Assembly (NCBI GenBank): GCA_020161405.1
Contig: JAIUOD010000002.1
Coordinates: 496,001-560,000, forward strand
DNA: 64,000 bases
Source: Pseudomonadota bacterium
Lineage (GTDB): Bacteria > Pseudomonadota > Alphaproteobacteria > Caulobacterales > Aquidulcibacteraceae
Direction: 5' to 3'
Below are positions 18,808 to 27,568 of the stretch, piece after piece. Every line of letters begins with the position of its first letter. The first letter of the stretch is position 1. The position numbers were made by a program, and so were the translations under genes. The notes beneath the pieces are model-generated. The model saw only the letters and a list, made by a program, of their open reading frames with translations, was not told the DNA's origin and searched no databases.

Positions 18808-19668
18808 ATGAGTGTTGCAATTAACGAAGCCGCAAATAGGCCAAATAAAATTATTTTCTCCAAAACCAATGGCGGTATTTGGTCAAAATTACGTATCGAA
18901 GCGGCAACCGCAGCGGGCATGGAACCAACTTTGGCAAGCTTTCTTCATGCAACTATCCTAAATCATGAAAGCATTGATAAGGCTTTAGCCTATCATTTGG
19001 CGCAAAAATTGGGTTCGCAAGACTTAAATGCAATGCAATTGCGTGACGTTTGCCTTTCAATCTATGAAGCAAATCCACATCTAGTGGAAACTGCTTTGCG
19101 TGACATCGAAGTTGTACGTGAACGCGATCCTGCATGCCTGTCATATTTGCAACCATTCCTTTATTATAAGGGGTTTGCGGCGCTTCAATCTTATCGTGTT
19201 GCGCATCAATTATGGCTTGATGGGCGTGACTATATGGCTTTACATTTACAAAGCCTAATGTCTGAATTATTCCAAGTTGATATTCACCCTGCGGCAAAAA
19301 TTGGCAAAGGCGTATTTATCGACCATGCAACCGGCATAGTAATCGGCGAAACTGCGGTGGTTGGCGATAATGTATCAATGCTACATGATGTAACCTTGGG
19401 CGGCACTGGTAAAGTTGGCGGTGATAGACATCCGAAAATTGGCAATGGCGTTTTAATTGGCGCTGGCGCTAAAGTTCTTGGCAATATTAAAGTCGGTGAA
19501 AATGCACGTATTGCGGCGGGTTCATTGGTATTAAAAGAAGTTCGCTCTGGCTGCACGGTTGCCGGCATTCCTGCCAAAACTATTGGTTGTGTACAAAAAG
19601 ATTGCTGCGCTGAAACTATGGATCAAGTTTTTGATACTGAAGTGGCGACGTTTGATCCGGGACTGTAA
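18808..19668 (+). CDS. cysE: Serine O-acetyltransferase
   Basis: 286-residue CysE. It acetylates L-serine with acetyl-CoA, first step of cysteine synthesis, as a trimer-of-dimers. The N-terminal helical SATase domain includes LRDIEVVRERDPACLSYLQP and the conserved YKGFAALQSYRVAH. The left-handed beta-helix with hexapeptide repeats spans about 165-260: VDIHPAAKIGKGVFIDHATG, IGETAVVGDN, LGGTGKVGGDRHPKIG. The C-terminal tail is longer than E. coli's and does not end in the usual Ile that binds CysK, so complex formation is uncertain. ATG 18808; the upstream 225 bases are very AT-rich. The ribosome site (GAAAG) is weak. Confidence 0.95.
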   Translation: MSVAINEAANRPNKIIFSKTNGGIWSKLRIEAATAAGMEPTLASFLHATILNHESIDKALAYHLAQKLGSQDLNAMQLRDVCLSIYEANPHLVETALRDIEVVRERDPACLSYLQPFLYYKGFAALQSYRVAHQLWLDGRDYMALHLQSLMSELFQVDIHPAAKIGKGVFIDHATGIVIGETAVVGDNVSMLHDVTLGGTGKVGGDRHPKIGNGVLIGAGAKVLGNIKVGENARIAAGSLVLKEVRSGCTVAGIPAKTIGCVQKDCCAETMDQVFDTEVATFDPGL

Positions 19669-19673
19669 ATATT

Positions 19674-19760
19674 CGACTTGCCGCCCTTGCTTCGCTCGCT
19701 TAGCAAGTCGGGTTTAGGCGGACAATAAAAATCAAAAAGCGTGGTTTTTGATTTTTATTG
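19674..19760 (-). repeat. Two-hairpin intergenic repeat, copy 1
   Basis: Two hairpins in tandem downstream of cysE. On the plus strand, hairpin 2 has arms CGACTTGC (19674-19681) and GCAAGTCG (19703-19710) around a 21-base loop. Hairpin 1 has perfect 16-bp arms CAATAAAAATCAAAAA (19723-19738) and its complement (19745-19760) with loop GCGTGG. Hairpin 1 plus the adjoining TCCGC (43 bases) recurs identically at 59859-59901 in the opposite orientation, and the second hairpin recurs as a structure with altered arms. This marks a dispersed REP/BIME-like family rather than only a cysE terminator. Confidence 0.85.
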
Positions 19761-19773
19761 GCATTTTTTATTG

Positions 19774-19833
19774 AAAATTTGCGATAGCAAATTTTAGCTC
19801 TTCAGCTTATCGCAAAAGTCTTCAACTTTTGCG
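19774..19833. other. Cluster of overlapping, mutually exclusive hairpins
   Basis: Three stems compete here. One is AAAATTTGC / GCAAATTTT (19774-19782, 19787-19795, GATA loop). One is a long-range TTTGCGATA / TATCGCAAA (19778-19786, 19808-19816). The third is CGCAAAAGT / ACTTTTGCG (19811-19819, 19825-19833, loop CTTCA). No ORF is apparent. It may be a continuation of the adjacent repeat or an RNA element. The following bases to about 19920 show nothing I can name. Confidence 0.5.
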
Positions 19834-19927
19834 GCATCATCGCGGTGACTTACTTTTGGCTTTAGTAATTTTTTCTTTGAAATTTAGACTTTGGTGTCAA
19901 TTCTTGCAAAGAATGTTGGTTTGCGTG

Positions 19928-19956
19928 TTGACAGGGCAAAAATTTGCCGATATTTG
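19928..19956 (+). promoter_or_regulatory. Predicted promoter of the asd leader
   Basis: A consensus -35 TTGACA (19928-19933), 17-base spacer, and -10-like TATTTG (19951-19956). A start about 7 bases after the -10 falls on the A of the leader-peptide ATG at 19963, so the transcript may be leaderless. No ribosome site precedes that ATG, which fits. Confidence 0.6.
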
Positions 19957-19962
19957 GCGCGT

Positions 19963-20037
19963 ATGACTAACCAAATGACAATTAAGATTACCATTAAGAA
20001 AACTCGCAATGCGGGGTTTTTTGGTGTGTGCGCTTAG
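19963..20037 (+). CDS. Leader peptide of asd attenuator (Met/Thr/Ile/Lys-rich)
   Basis: A 24-codon ORF ending at TAG 20035-20037. The first 14 residues read MTNQMTIKITIKKT; 12 of the 14 are Met, Thr, Ile or Lys. These are the amino acids made from aspartate semialdehyde (Ile via Thr), the product of the downstream asd gene. The remaining residues (RNAGFFGVCA) overlap the first arm of the antiterminator (20011-20024). Slow translation at scarce Thr/Lys/Ile/Met codons would leave that arm free. The design matches classical leader peptides such as thrL. The start probably coincides with the transcript 5' end. Not annotated by homology; the call rests on composition, position and the hairpins. 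Confidence 0.8.
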   Translation: MTNQMTIKITIKKTRNAGFFGVCA

Positions 20038-20084
20038 GTCTAAGGTGTTATCCCAAAAAAACCCCGCGGAAGCGGGGTTTTTTT
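20011..20084 (+). promoter_or_regulatory. Attenuator: antiterminator and terminator before asd
   Basis: Three segments: A = GCGGGGTTTTTTGG (20011-20024), inside the leader ORF; B = CC-A7-CCCCGC (20053-20067); C = GCGGGG-T7 (20072-20084). B pairs with C as a perfect 13-bp stem, GGAA loop and seven-T tail, an excellent intrinsic terminator. B can instead pair with A over 14 bp with one bulged A, which destroys the terminator. A ribosome finishing the leader covers A and permits termination; a ribosome stalled in the Thr/Ile/Lys codons leaves A free and permits readthrough into asd. Confidence 0.85.
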
Positions 20085-20117
20085 ATGCCCCATTTTCGCA
20101 TAATCAGGAGAAAGTAG

Positions 20118-21152
<1,035 letters not shown>

Positions 21153-21182
21153 TATAGTCGGTTAATAATAATAGAAAACTCT

Positions 21183-21220
21183 ACTAAAAGCCTCACCGCG
21201 TTGCCGATGGGGCTTTTAGT
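21183..21220. terminator. Bidirectional terminator between asd and AAA ATPase
   Basis: Arms ACTAAAAGCC (21183-21192) and GGCTTTTAGT (21211-21220) form a 10-bp perfect stem, with extra pairing possible inside the loop. A-runs and T-runs within the arms serve both strands. It lies between two convergent genes, one of the few convergent junctions here with room for a terminator. Confidence 0.8.
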
Positions 21221-21226
21221 TATGGC

Positions 21227-23875
21227 CTATAGAATATTATTAAAATCTGTAAACATTCGATCAGTCTTCGGAGTATTCTCTCTACTTTTCTGCGTTTTGT
21301 CATTATATTGCTTTATATTTTCAAATAGTGTAGATGCATTTTCCAGAATTTTTTCAATTTCATCAGGCTCTGGTGCATCCTTTATCGAGCTATCTGAATT
21401 TGAGTGGCGATAATCATTTAGTTTTTCCAATTCCAAATTGAGCGGCCGCCAGATATTATCGGAAACTCCAACGTATCTAAGTTTTTTAATGGCTATATCT
21501 TCATTTAACCTTGTAACAACCCCTGCGAACAATGTCTGTTCAATCATGCTCTCGTAGACTTTATATAATTGAGTAAGGATGTTTTGAGTTCCTTCTGAGT
21601 ATCTAGTAATGCTACTTTCATAGAGTTTTCTTATGGAGGAAAATTCCCCTTTTAGACCGTTAATTCTGCTTTCAATTTTCCCCGCCTGAGATAAAAAACC
21701 TCCTTTGTCGATCAAACCTGAAGCGCTCTTATTTGACATAATCTGAGTGATTTTCGGAGAGACATTGCAGTTTTGCAATTCGCGTACAAATCTTATGTCA
21801 TGGGTAAATAGTATTACTTGTCTTATGGTCGACTCATGGGCAATCCGCTGCGCTACTAAGCCAGACTTTACTCTGTCCAAAGACGAAACAGGGTCGTCAA
21901 AAACAATGGCGTGTTGGTGGTTTTCTACTCTTATTCCTGTGAAGAAATTTGCCAAAGCAAGTGCTTTTTGTTCGCCTTCACTTAGAATTTTGGATGGGAG
22001 TTCTTTTTTCGTTTGATTTTCAAAATTTAACAAGGGTTCAAATGTTGCTGTTGCCTTAGAAACTTTTGAATTGAATTTTATGGGTAGGGATATTTTTAGG
22101 TGTTTTAGTTCTTCTGCAAAAATCATGCTTGCATTATCAGTGATGTATTTCCCTGCAAGTTCTTTGAATTTATTAGAAACTTTTGCAGAGCCAAAGCCTT
22201 TATTTATATTTGAAATAGCATTAATTTTTTTTATAGCTATTAGATACCTTACCAAAGTATCAATTTGCTTACCTAGTGCAATTTTCGCGCTTAGTTCGCC
22301 TATCTCCAAATCTCTTTCTCTAACTTCTTTTGCGGAAACATCGGCATCGTTTCCTACCATTCCTTCAAGTTTAGTTTTTGCGTTTTTGAATGCATCTAAA
22401 ATGTCGAAATGGTTACATTTTTCATTGTCAAATTCGCTCTTGAATATCGCTCTTAAACAATTTCTTATTTTGACCAATTCATTCTGAATTAATCCTTTTG
22501 TTAAATCGAATCGTGCAAAATCGAAAAGGACTGGGGCATCAATAGAAGACTGAATCGAGTCTATGGCTTCCTTAATTTCATCTTTAATTCCTTTCAAAGT
22601 TTCAGAAGCTTTTGCATACTCGATAGATAGTTTATCACTTACGAAGGCATCAAATTTTTTCAAGCGTTCGGATGCAATTGGGTCTAGAACCTGTAAACAT
22701 AATACGCAGTGCTTTTCGGAAACGTCAGTAGAAACGACAGGGAATTCTTCATCAAGATAAGCTTGGTTAGTAGAAAAATCACGCGCAGCATCCCACATAA
22801 CTTTCCAAATTTCAGTGCCAATTCCGTTTAGAGTTTCATCACTAAATAATGACGCCGCACCGTTAGCGATTTTTTCTTTAAGTGCCTTCTGCATCTTTAG
22901 CTTATCTGTGATTTTATTATTGCTTTTTATATAAGAAATTAATTTTTCAAATTGGGATGTAAGTTTATCTAACCACTCAACCATTGAAACAACTTTGTCA
23001 GGTGAAAATGGCTCTTTATTTTTCTCCGCAATAAGAAAATTCAAATGGTCTTGATACTCTTCCTTTAATTCAAAAGTAGATCGAATTTTCCTTTCTGTTG
23101 TTTTGCTGTCTATTTTAGACAATAAAGTTTCAATGAAAGAATTTGTATCTCCTTGTAGATTTTGATAAAGTTGGCCTTTCTCAACTTCGATTTGCGATTT
23201 GCGTTTACTAGCAATCTCAGTTAATGCATCCATGTTCGAAACTAGCAAGTTTAAAACATTTAATTCGTGCGGCATAAAGCCAATTTTATTTGCATTATTT
23301 ACGTAAATGTTAGCAACTTCATTGTCAAAAACTAGAATATTACGTAATTCGTGGTCAAAATTGCTTCTATTAAACCATTCAAAAATTTCTGTTGTGTTTC
23401 CGTCAATGCAAAGTTTAATGCTGGCTGATACAGGAGGGCTTTCTGATTTGTAACGATTTGGAATAATCGCAGGAGGTACCATTTGGCTTCGGCATAATGT
23501 TCTCAAAAGTCGTGCATATCCAGATTTTCCACTTCCATTACTTCCGTAGATTATGGTTAGCCCAGATTCAGCGAACTTAAGAAGGCTTTCTTCCGAGATT
23601 TTGTTCACGCCTTTAATGTTTGACAATTCAATGAGTGAAACGCGATTAGGGGGGCTGTTTGCTATTTCAAGGTTTAATGTCTTCGGATACTTTTTAATAT
23701 TTTGGTCATTAGATTTATCAGTATTAGACAATTCATAATCAAGCAATTTGTCAAAAATATTTGTTAATTGCTCGTTGCTCAGGGTCTTACCTTGGGAAAC
23801 CTCGAATAATATATCCTTTTGCCAGTCGGCAAGTTCTTGCTTTACCCAAGATTCTACTTCTTCTTTACTGCCCAC
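21227..23875 (-). CDS. RloC/PrrC-like AAA ATPase with zinc-hook motif
   Basis: 882 residues, AAA_13-type SMC/Rad50-like ATPase. Walker A GSNGSGKS is at 111-118. Coiled-coil-rich arms surround a CVLC (C390, C393) zinc-hook-like turn. The ABC signature LSEGEQKALALANFF is near 630, Walker B HAIVFDDPVSSLD near 655, and the switch FTHDIRFVREL follows. The last 130 residues (YKVYESMIEQTLFAGVVTRL...LNDYRHSNSD) resemble the C-terminal module of PrrC/RloC-type proteins, some of which are anticodon nucleases triggered by phage infection or DNA damage. I could not align the nuclease triad with confidence. It is a lone accessory gene between asd and xseA without a restriction-modification partner. Defence is inferred, not shown. 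Confidence 0.82.
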   Translation of the reverse strand: MGSKEEVESWVKQELADWQKDILFEVSQGKTLSNEQLTNIFDKLLDYELSNTDKSNDQNIKKYPKTLNLEIANSPPNRVSLIELSNIKGVNKISEESLLKFAESGLTIIYGSNGSGKSGYARLLRTLCRSQMVPPAIIPNRYKSESPPVSASIKLCIDGNTTEIFEWFNRSNFDHELRNILVFDNEVANIYVNNANKIGFMPHELNVLNLLVSNMDALTEIASKRKSQIEVEKGQLYQNLQGDTNSFIETLLSKIDSKTTERKIRSTFELKEEYQDHLNFLIAEKNKEPFSPDKVVSMVEWLDKLTSQFEKLISYIKSNNKITDKLKMQKALKEKIANGAASLFSDETLNGIGTEIWKVMWDAARDFSTNQAYLDEEFPVVSTDVSEKHCVLCLQVLDPIASERLKKFDAFVSDKLSIEYAKASETLKGIKDEIKEAIDSIQSSIDAPVLFDFARFDLTKGLIQNELVKIRNCLRAIFKSEFDNEKCNHFDILDAFKNAKTKLEGMVGNDADVSAKEVRERDLEIGELSAKIALGKQIDTLVRYLIAIKKINAISNINKGFGSAKVSNKFKELAGKYITDNASMIFAEELKHLKISLPIKFNSKVSKATATFEPLLNFENQTKKELPSKILSEGEQKALALANFFTGIRVENHQHAIVFDDPVSSLDRVKSGLVAQRIAHESTIRQVILFTHDIRFVRELQNCNVSPKITQIMSNKSASGLIDKGGFLSQAGKIESRINGLKGEFSSIRKLYESSITRYSEGTQNILTQLYKVYESMIEQTLFAGVVTRLNEDIAIKKLRYVGVSDNIWRPLNLELEKLNDYRHSNSDSSIKDAPEPDEIEKILENASTLFENIKQYNDKTQKSRENTPKTDRMFTDFNNIL

Positions 23876-24005
23876 GAATCACCTGTATAAAGTATAGTGC
23901 AAGTTTAACATAAAACTTGAATAATATAATGAATGAAAAAGATTAAATTGTCTAACTTCTCAATCTACACTTGCCAATGCCCACAAACCCAAGTTATTAA
24001 AGCCA

Positions 24006-25481
24006 ATGGTCATTTTAAACGATACATCGCCCAAGGCAAATGTTCCTGAATTTTCTGTTTCGGAATTATCAAACGCCATTAAACGCTCTTTGGAGCAGGG
24101 GTTTTCGCATGTTCGGGTGCGCGCTGAATGTGGGCGTGTGACTGTTCCAAAATCGGGTCATATTTATCTTGATTTGAAGGATAAAGACGCAGTTATAAAT
24201 GGCATAATTTGGGCGGGGGTTGCAAAAGGCCTTAAAATTAAACCCGAAGAAGGGCTTGAAGTTATTGCAACAGGAAAAATCACAACTTATGCAGGGCAAT
24301 CGCGCTATCAAATAATTATTGAAAGCCTTGAACCCGCAGGTATGGGCGCAATTTTGTTACAGCTTGAGGAGCGTAAAAAACGCCTTGCTGCCGAAGGAAT
24401 ATTTGATCCCGCAAAGAAAAAGCCAATCCCATTTTTGCCAAAAACAATCGGTGTTATAACATCGCCAACTGGTGCAGTAATACGCGATATTTTACACCGC
24501 ATTTCCGACAGATACCCAAGCCATATTTTATTATGGCGGGTATTGGTACAGGGTGATAAAGCTGCCGAACAAATTGTTCACGCAATTGAAGGCTTTAACG
24601 CAATCGAACCCAATGGCGAAGTGCCACGGCCCGATGTTTTAATCGTTGCCCGAGGCGGTGGTTCAATCGAAGATTTGTGGTGCTTTAATGAGGAAATTGT
24701 TGTGCGTGCTGCCGCAAATTCCAAAATACCGCTTATTTCGGCGGTGGGGCATGAAACCGATACAACATTGATTGATTACGCATCTGATTTGCGTGCGCCA
24801 ACCCCAACGGGTGCGGCGGAAATGGCGGTTCCGGTTCGAACCGAATTAATCGCGCGGGTTGAAACTTTGGGTTCGCGTATAATTTCTTATAATATGCGCA
24901 AAATCGAAAGCGCAAAACTTTCGTTGAGGGCTATTATTGGCTCAATGCCAAAAGCGGAAAATCTATTTTCAAATTTGCGCCAACGCCTTGATTTATTGGA
25001 ATTAAAATTTGTGCCATCAATGATTGGCAAATTGCAATTGTCAAAATCTGCCCTTGAAAAGGCAATCGCAAAATTTTCGCCCAATTTGCTATCAACAAAT
25101 TTAATTGTCAAAAAACATAAATTAGCCGAATTTGATAATCGCCTTAAACTTTCAATTCGTAATTTGGCGCGTGCTGAAAATGAAAATATCAAAAACCAAA
25201 AACAAAAACTTGATAATGCATTTAAGCGCTTTATCCTTGCAGGGCAGGTTTTAAATCAAAAGCGCAATGATAAATTGGCATCTATCGGTCAATTATTAAA
25301 TTCACTTGATTATCACCGCACATTAGAACGCGGCTTTGCAATTGTTCGTGATGAGAGTGGTAAAGTAATAAGCAGCAAAGAAACCGCAAAATCGCACAAT
25401 ATTTTATCAATTGGCTTCAAAGATGGTGAAATTAATGTGCAAAATAAGCCAATAAGGCCTGTTCAAGGTGACTTATTCTAA
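24006..25481 (+). CDS. xseA: Exodeoxyribonuclease VII large subunit
   Basis: 491-residue XseA, catalytic subunit of the single-strand-specific exonuclease VII used in repair and recombination. The N-terminal OB-fold (about 12-110) contains FSHVRVRAECGRVTVPKSGHIYLDLKDK. The catalytic core holds IGVITSPTGAVIRDILHRISDRYP, VARGGGSIEDLWCFNEE and the SAVGHETDTTLIDYASDLRAPTP block with conserved D/H/E. A long coiled-coil follows (about 280-440), then the conserved HRTLERGFAIVRDESGKVI. ATG 24006. xseB is not in the window. Confidence 0.95.
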   Translation: MVILNDTSPKANVPEFSVSELSNAIKRSLEQGFSHVRVRAECGRVTVPKSGHIYLDLKDKDAVINGIIWAGVAKGLKIKPEEGLEVIATGKITTYAGQSRYQIIIESLEPAGMGAILLQLEERKKRLAAEGIFDPAKKKPIPFLPKTIGVITSPTGAVIRDILHRISDRYPSHILLWRVLVQGDKAAEQIVHAIEGFNAIEPNGEVPRPDVLIVARGGGSIEDLWCFNEEIVVRAAANSKIPLISAVGHETDTTLIDYASDLRAPTPTGAAEMAVPVRTELIARVETLGSRIISYNMRKIESAKLSLRAIIGSMPKAENLFSNLRQRLDLLELKFVPSMIGKLQLSKSALEKAIAKFSPNLLSTNLIVKKHKLAEFDNRLKLSIRNLARAENENIKNQKQKLDNAFKRFILAGQVLNQKRNDKLASIGQLLNSLDYHRTLERGFAIVRDESGKVISSKETAKSHNILSIGFKDGEINVQNKPIRPVQGDLF

Positions 25482-25588
25482 AAAACATGGTTATTATTCA
25501 TCTAACTTTAAGAAAAAAGAACATAAAAATAACATTATTGTAATTTAACACCTAAATTACGTTTAATAGACTTGGTTTTAAATCGAAA

Positions 25589-26536
25589 ATGATTGGTAAG
25601 GGGATTAATTCGATTATTTATAATAAGGGGCGATTTTTGTTCGCGCCTTTATTGTTGCTTGCGCCAATGTTTCTTTCGAGTTGCGAATGGGCAAATGCGG
25701 GCGATATTGCCGCGCGCGACGAAGCAGGTAAACATTCAATCGTAAATGTTCAATTTTGGGGAAATGCCCGCCAATCAGCAACAATTATCGGTAAAACCGA
25801 ACCAAATTCAGAAATTGACGCAGGCGGCATTATAAGTAAAGCGGATGAAAACGGTTATTTCGTTTTTGGTTTTGACCGTGATGCCCCTGAAACCATGACT
25901 GTTACAGTCACTACGCCTGATAAACATTCCACATCACGTGTTTTTAAAGTTGCAAAGCGTGAATATAATGTTGCGGTTGTAAATGGCCTTCCGCCACAAA
26001 CCGTCAACCCCCCGCCCGAAGCAATGGCAAAAATTCAGGCCGATAGTGCGATAAAACAAACCGCATTCAATTCCCAAGAAAAAGAATTAAAAGGCTTTAT
26101 GGAAACCTTCCGTTGGCCCTTGGATAAGGTTTTGGTTACTTCAAATTGGGGCGCGCAAAGAAGCCTTAATGGCAATTTGCAACGCCCACATTATGGCGTT
26201 GATTTAGCGGGCGCACTTGGAACACCGATCTATGCCCCCGCAAGTGGGCGAATTGTACTTGCGCAAGCGGGCATGTTTTATGAAGGCGGCATGGTGGGTA
26301 TTGACCACGGTCAAGGCCTTATTACAAACTACCTTCACATGAGCAAAATCGTGGTTCAACCAGGGCAGGTGGTTCATAAGGGCGATAAAATCGGCGAAAT
26401 CGGCAAAGAGGGCAGGGCAACAGGCCCACATCTATGCTGGCGTATGCGCTGGCGCGGTCGCCAACTTGACCCAAGTGCACTGACCAAAGAAAAGCCGGAC
26501 TTGGCAACAAATATTGATGCATTGGCATTGAAATAG
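25589..26536 (+). CDS. M23 (LytM) lipoprotein with altered zinc ligand
   Basis: 315 residues. A lipobox (FLSSC) near residue 31 predicts a lipoprotein. A short beta domain (ATIIGKTEPNSEIDAGG, about 65-125) leads to a LytM/M23 domain (about 195-300). The zinc site begins normally (RPHYGVDLAG) and YLHMS is present, but the final HxH is HLC: GPHLCW, encoded CAT CTA TGC, where the neighbouring paralogue has GPHLHW. This replaces the last zinc ligand by Cys, so the protein may be a weak hydrolase or an amidase activator like EnvC/NlpD. It is one of a tandem pair of diverged duplicates. Confidence 0.87.
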   Translation: MIGKGINSIIYNKGRFLFAPLLLLAPMFLSSCEWANAGDIAARDEAGKHSIVNVQFWGNARQSATIIGKTEPNSEIDAGGIISKADENGYFVFGFDRDAPETMTVTVTTPDKHSTSRVFKVAKREYNVAVVNGLPPQTVNPPPEAMAKIQADSAIKQTAFNSQEKELKGFMETFRWPLDKVLVTSNWGAQRSLNGNLQRPHYGVDLAGALGTPIYAPASGRIVLAQAGMFYEGGMVGIDHGQGLITNYLHMSKIVVQPGQVVHKGDKIGEIGKEGRATGPHLCWRMRWRGRQLDPSALTKEKPDLATNIDALALK

Positions 26537-26573
26537 TGTTGCATTAATTTGCAAATTGTGACCTATTCAAATT

Positions 26574-27464
26574 ATGAATTTTAGTCATTTTTTTGTTAGA
26601 AAAAATATTCCAGTAATTTTATTATTTGGTGTGGTTTCAACTTTATCCGTTGCCGCATGCACAAGTATGGCAATGGGGTTTGAAGATGCAAAAACGCCGC
26701 CGCCTTTGACGCTTAAAGGCATTGCCAAACAATCGGCGGCAATTGTCGGCAAAACTGCACCAAATGCTGACATCGAAGTTGGTGATGTTAAATTCAAAGC
26801 TGATAATGATGGCGATTTTGTAATTGGTATCGACAGGGATGAAAAAAGCCCGCTTGTTATTAATATCACTTCTGGCAATCATAAACTTACAAAATCAATC
26901 GAAATTGCCCCCCGCAAATATGACGTTACCGAGGTTAAGGGTCTGCCGCCCGCAACAATTAACCCGCCACCAGAGGCGCAGGCAAAAATTGATGCCGAAA
27001 GATTAATCAAAAATGCGGCATGGGCATCAATGGATTATGACCAAAAAGGTTTTGCCGAAGATTGGCAATGGCCTTTGAAAAATATCCGCATAACTTCAAA
27101 TTGGGGCGCAGTAAGAAGCCTTAATGGAACCCCTGGGCGTCCACATTATGGCATTGATTTGGGTGCTGCTAAAGGAACACCAATCTACGCCCCCGCATCA
27201 GGCAAAATCGTAATCGCCGAAAGTGATTTATATTATGAAGGCGGCCTTGTGGGAATTGACCACGGTCAAGGCTTCATTTCCTATACAATGCACATGAGCA
27301 AGGTGGATGTTAAAGCAGGGCAATTAATCAAAAAAGGCGATAAAGTTGGTGAAGTTGGCTCAACCGGTCGCTCAACTGGCCCACATTTACACTGGTCACT
27401 TCGCTGGCACGGCAAACAAGTTGACCCATCAAATATGGTAAAACCGCAATTGCCGCTTCAATAA
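26574..27464 (+). CDS. M23 (LytM) peptidase lipoprotein, intact site
   Basis: 296-residue paralogue of the preceding gene with the same order of parts: signal peptide with lipobox SVAAC, the beta domain AIVGKTAPNADIEVGDVKF, a linker ending LPPATINPPPEAQAKI, then LytM. All four usual site residues are present (HYGID...; HMSK; GPHLHW). It should cleave peptidoglycan peptide cross-links in the periplasm. The two copies share long runs such as RITSNWGAVRSLNGT, while the N-terminal thirds have diverged. The gap to the upstream copy is 37 bases, so they are probably one transcript; the ribosome site of this copy is poor. Confidence 0.89.
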   Translation: MNFSHFFVRKNIPVILLFGVVSTLSVAACTSMAMGFEDAKTPPPLTLKGIAKQSAAIVGKTAPNADIEVGDVKFKADNDGDFVIGIDRDEKSPLVINITSGNHKLTKSIEIAPRKYDVTEVKGLPPATINPPPEAQAKIDAERLIKNAAWASMDYDQKGFAEDWQWPLKNIRITSNWGAVRSLNGTPGRPHYGIDLGAAKGTPIYAPASGKIVIAESDLYYEGGLVGIDHGQGFISYTMHMSKVDVKAGQLIKKGDKVGEVGSTGRSTGPHLHWSLRWHGKQVDPSNMVKPQLPLQ

Positions 27465-27568
27465 CCTAAAGTTTTTGTGTGAATTTATTTGCTTATCTCT
27501 TGAAATAGAGCATAGTAATCGCAACATATTATAAGCTATAGATTTATGGCCTTAAACGGGAGAGTTTG

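Noticed and set aside
18788..18811. TTGACA and a 5-codon ORF (MKAMS) just before cysE
   Set aside because: The matching -10 would fall inside cysE, and the mini-ORF has no Cys or Ser codon run, so neither a promoter nor a leader is supported.
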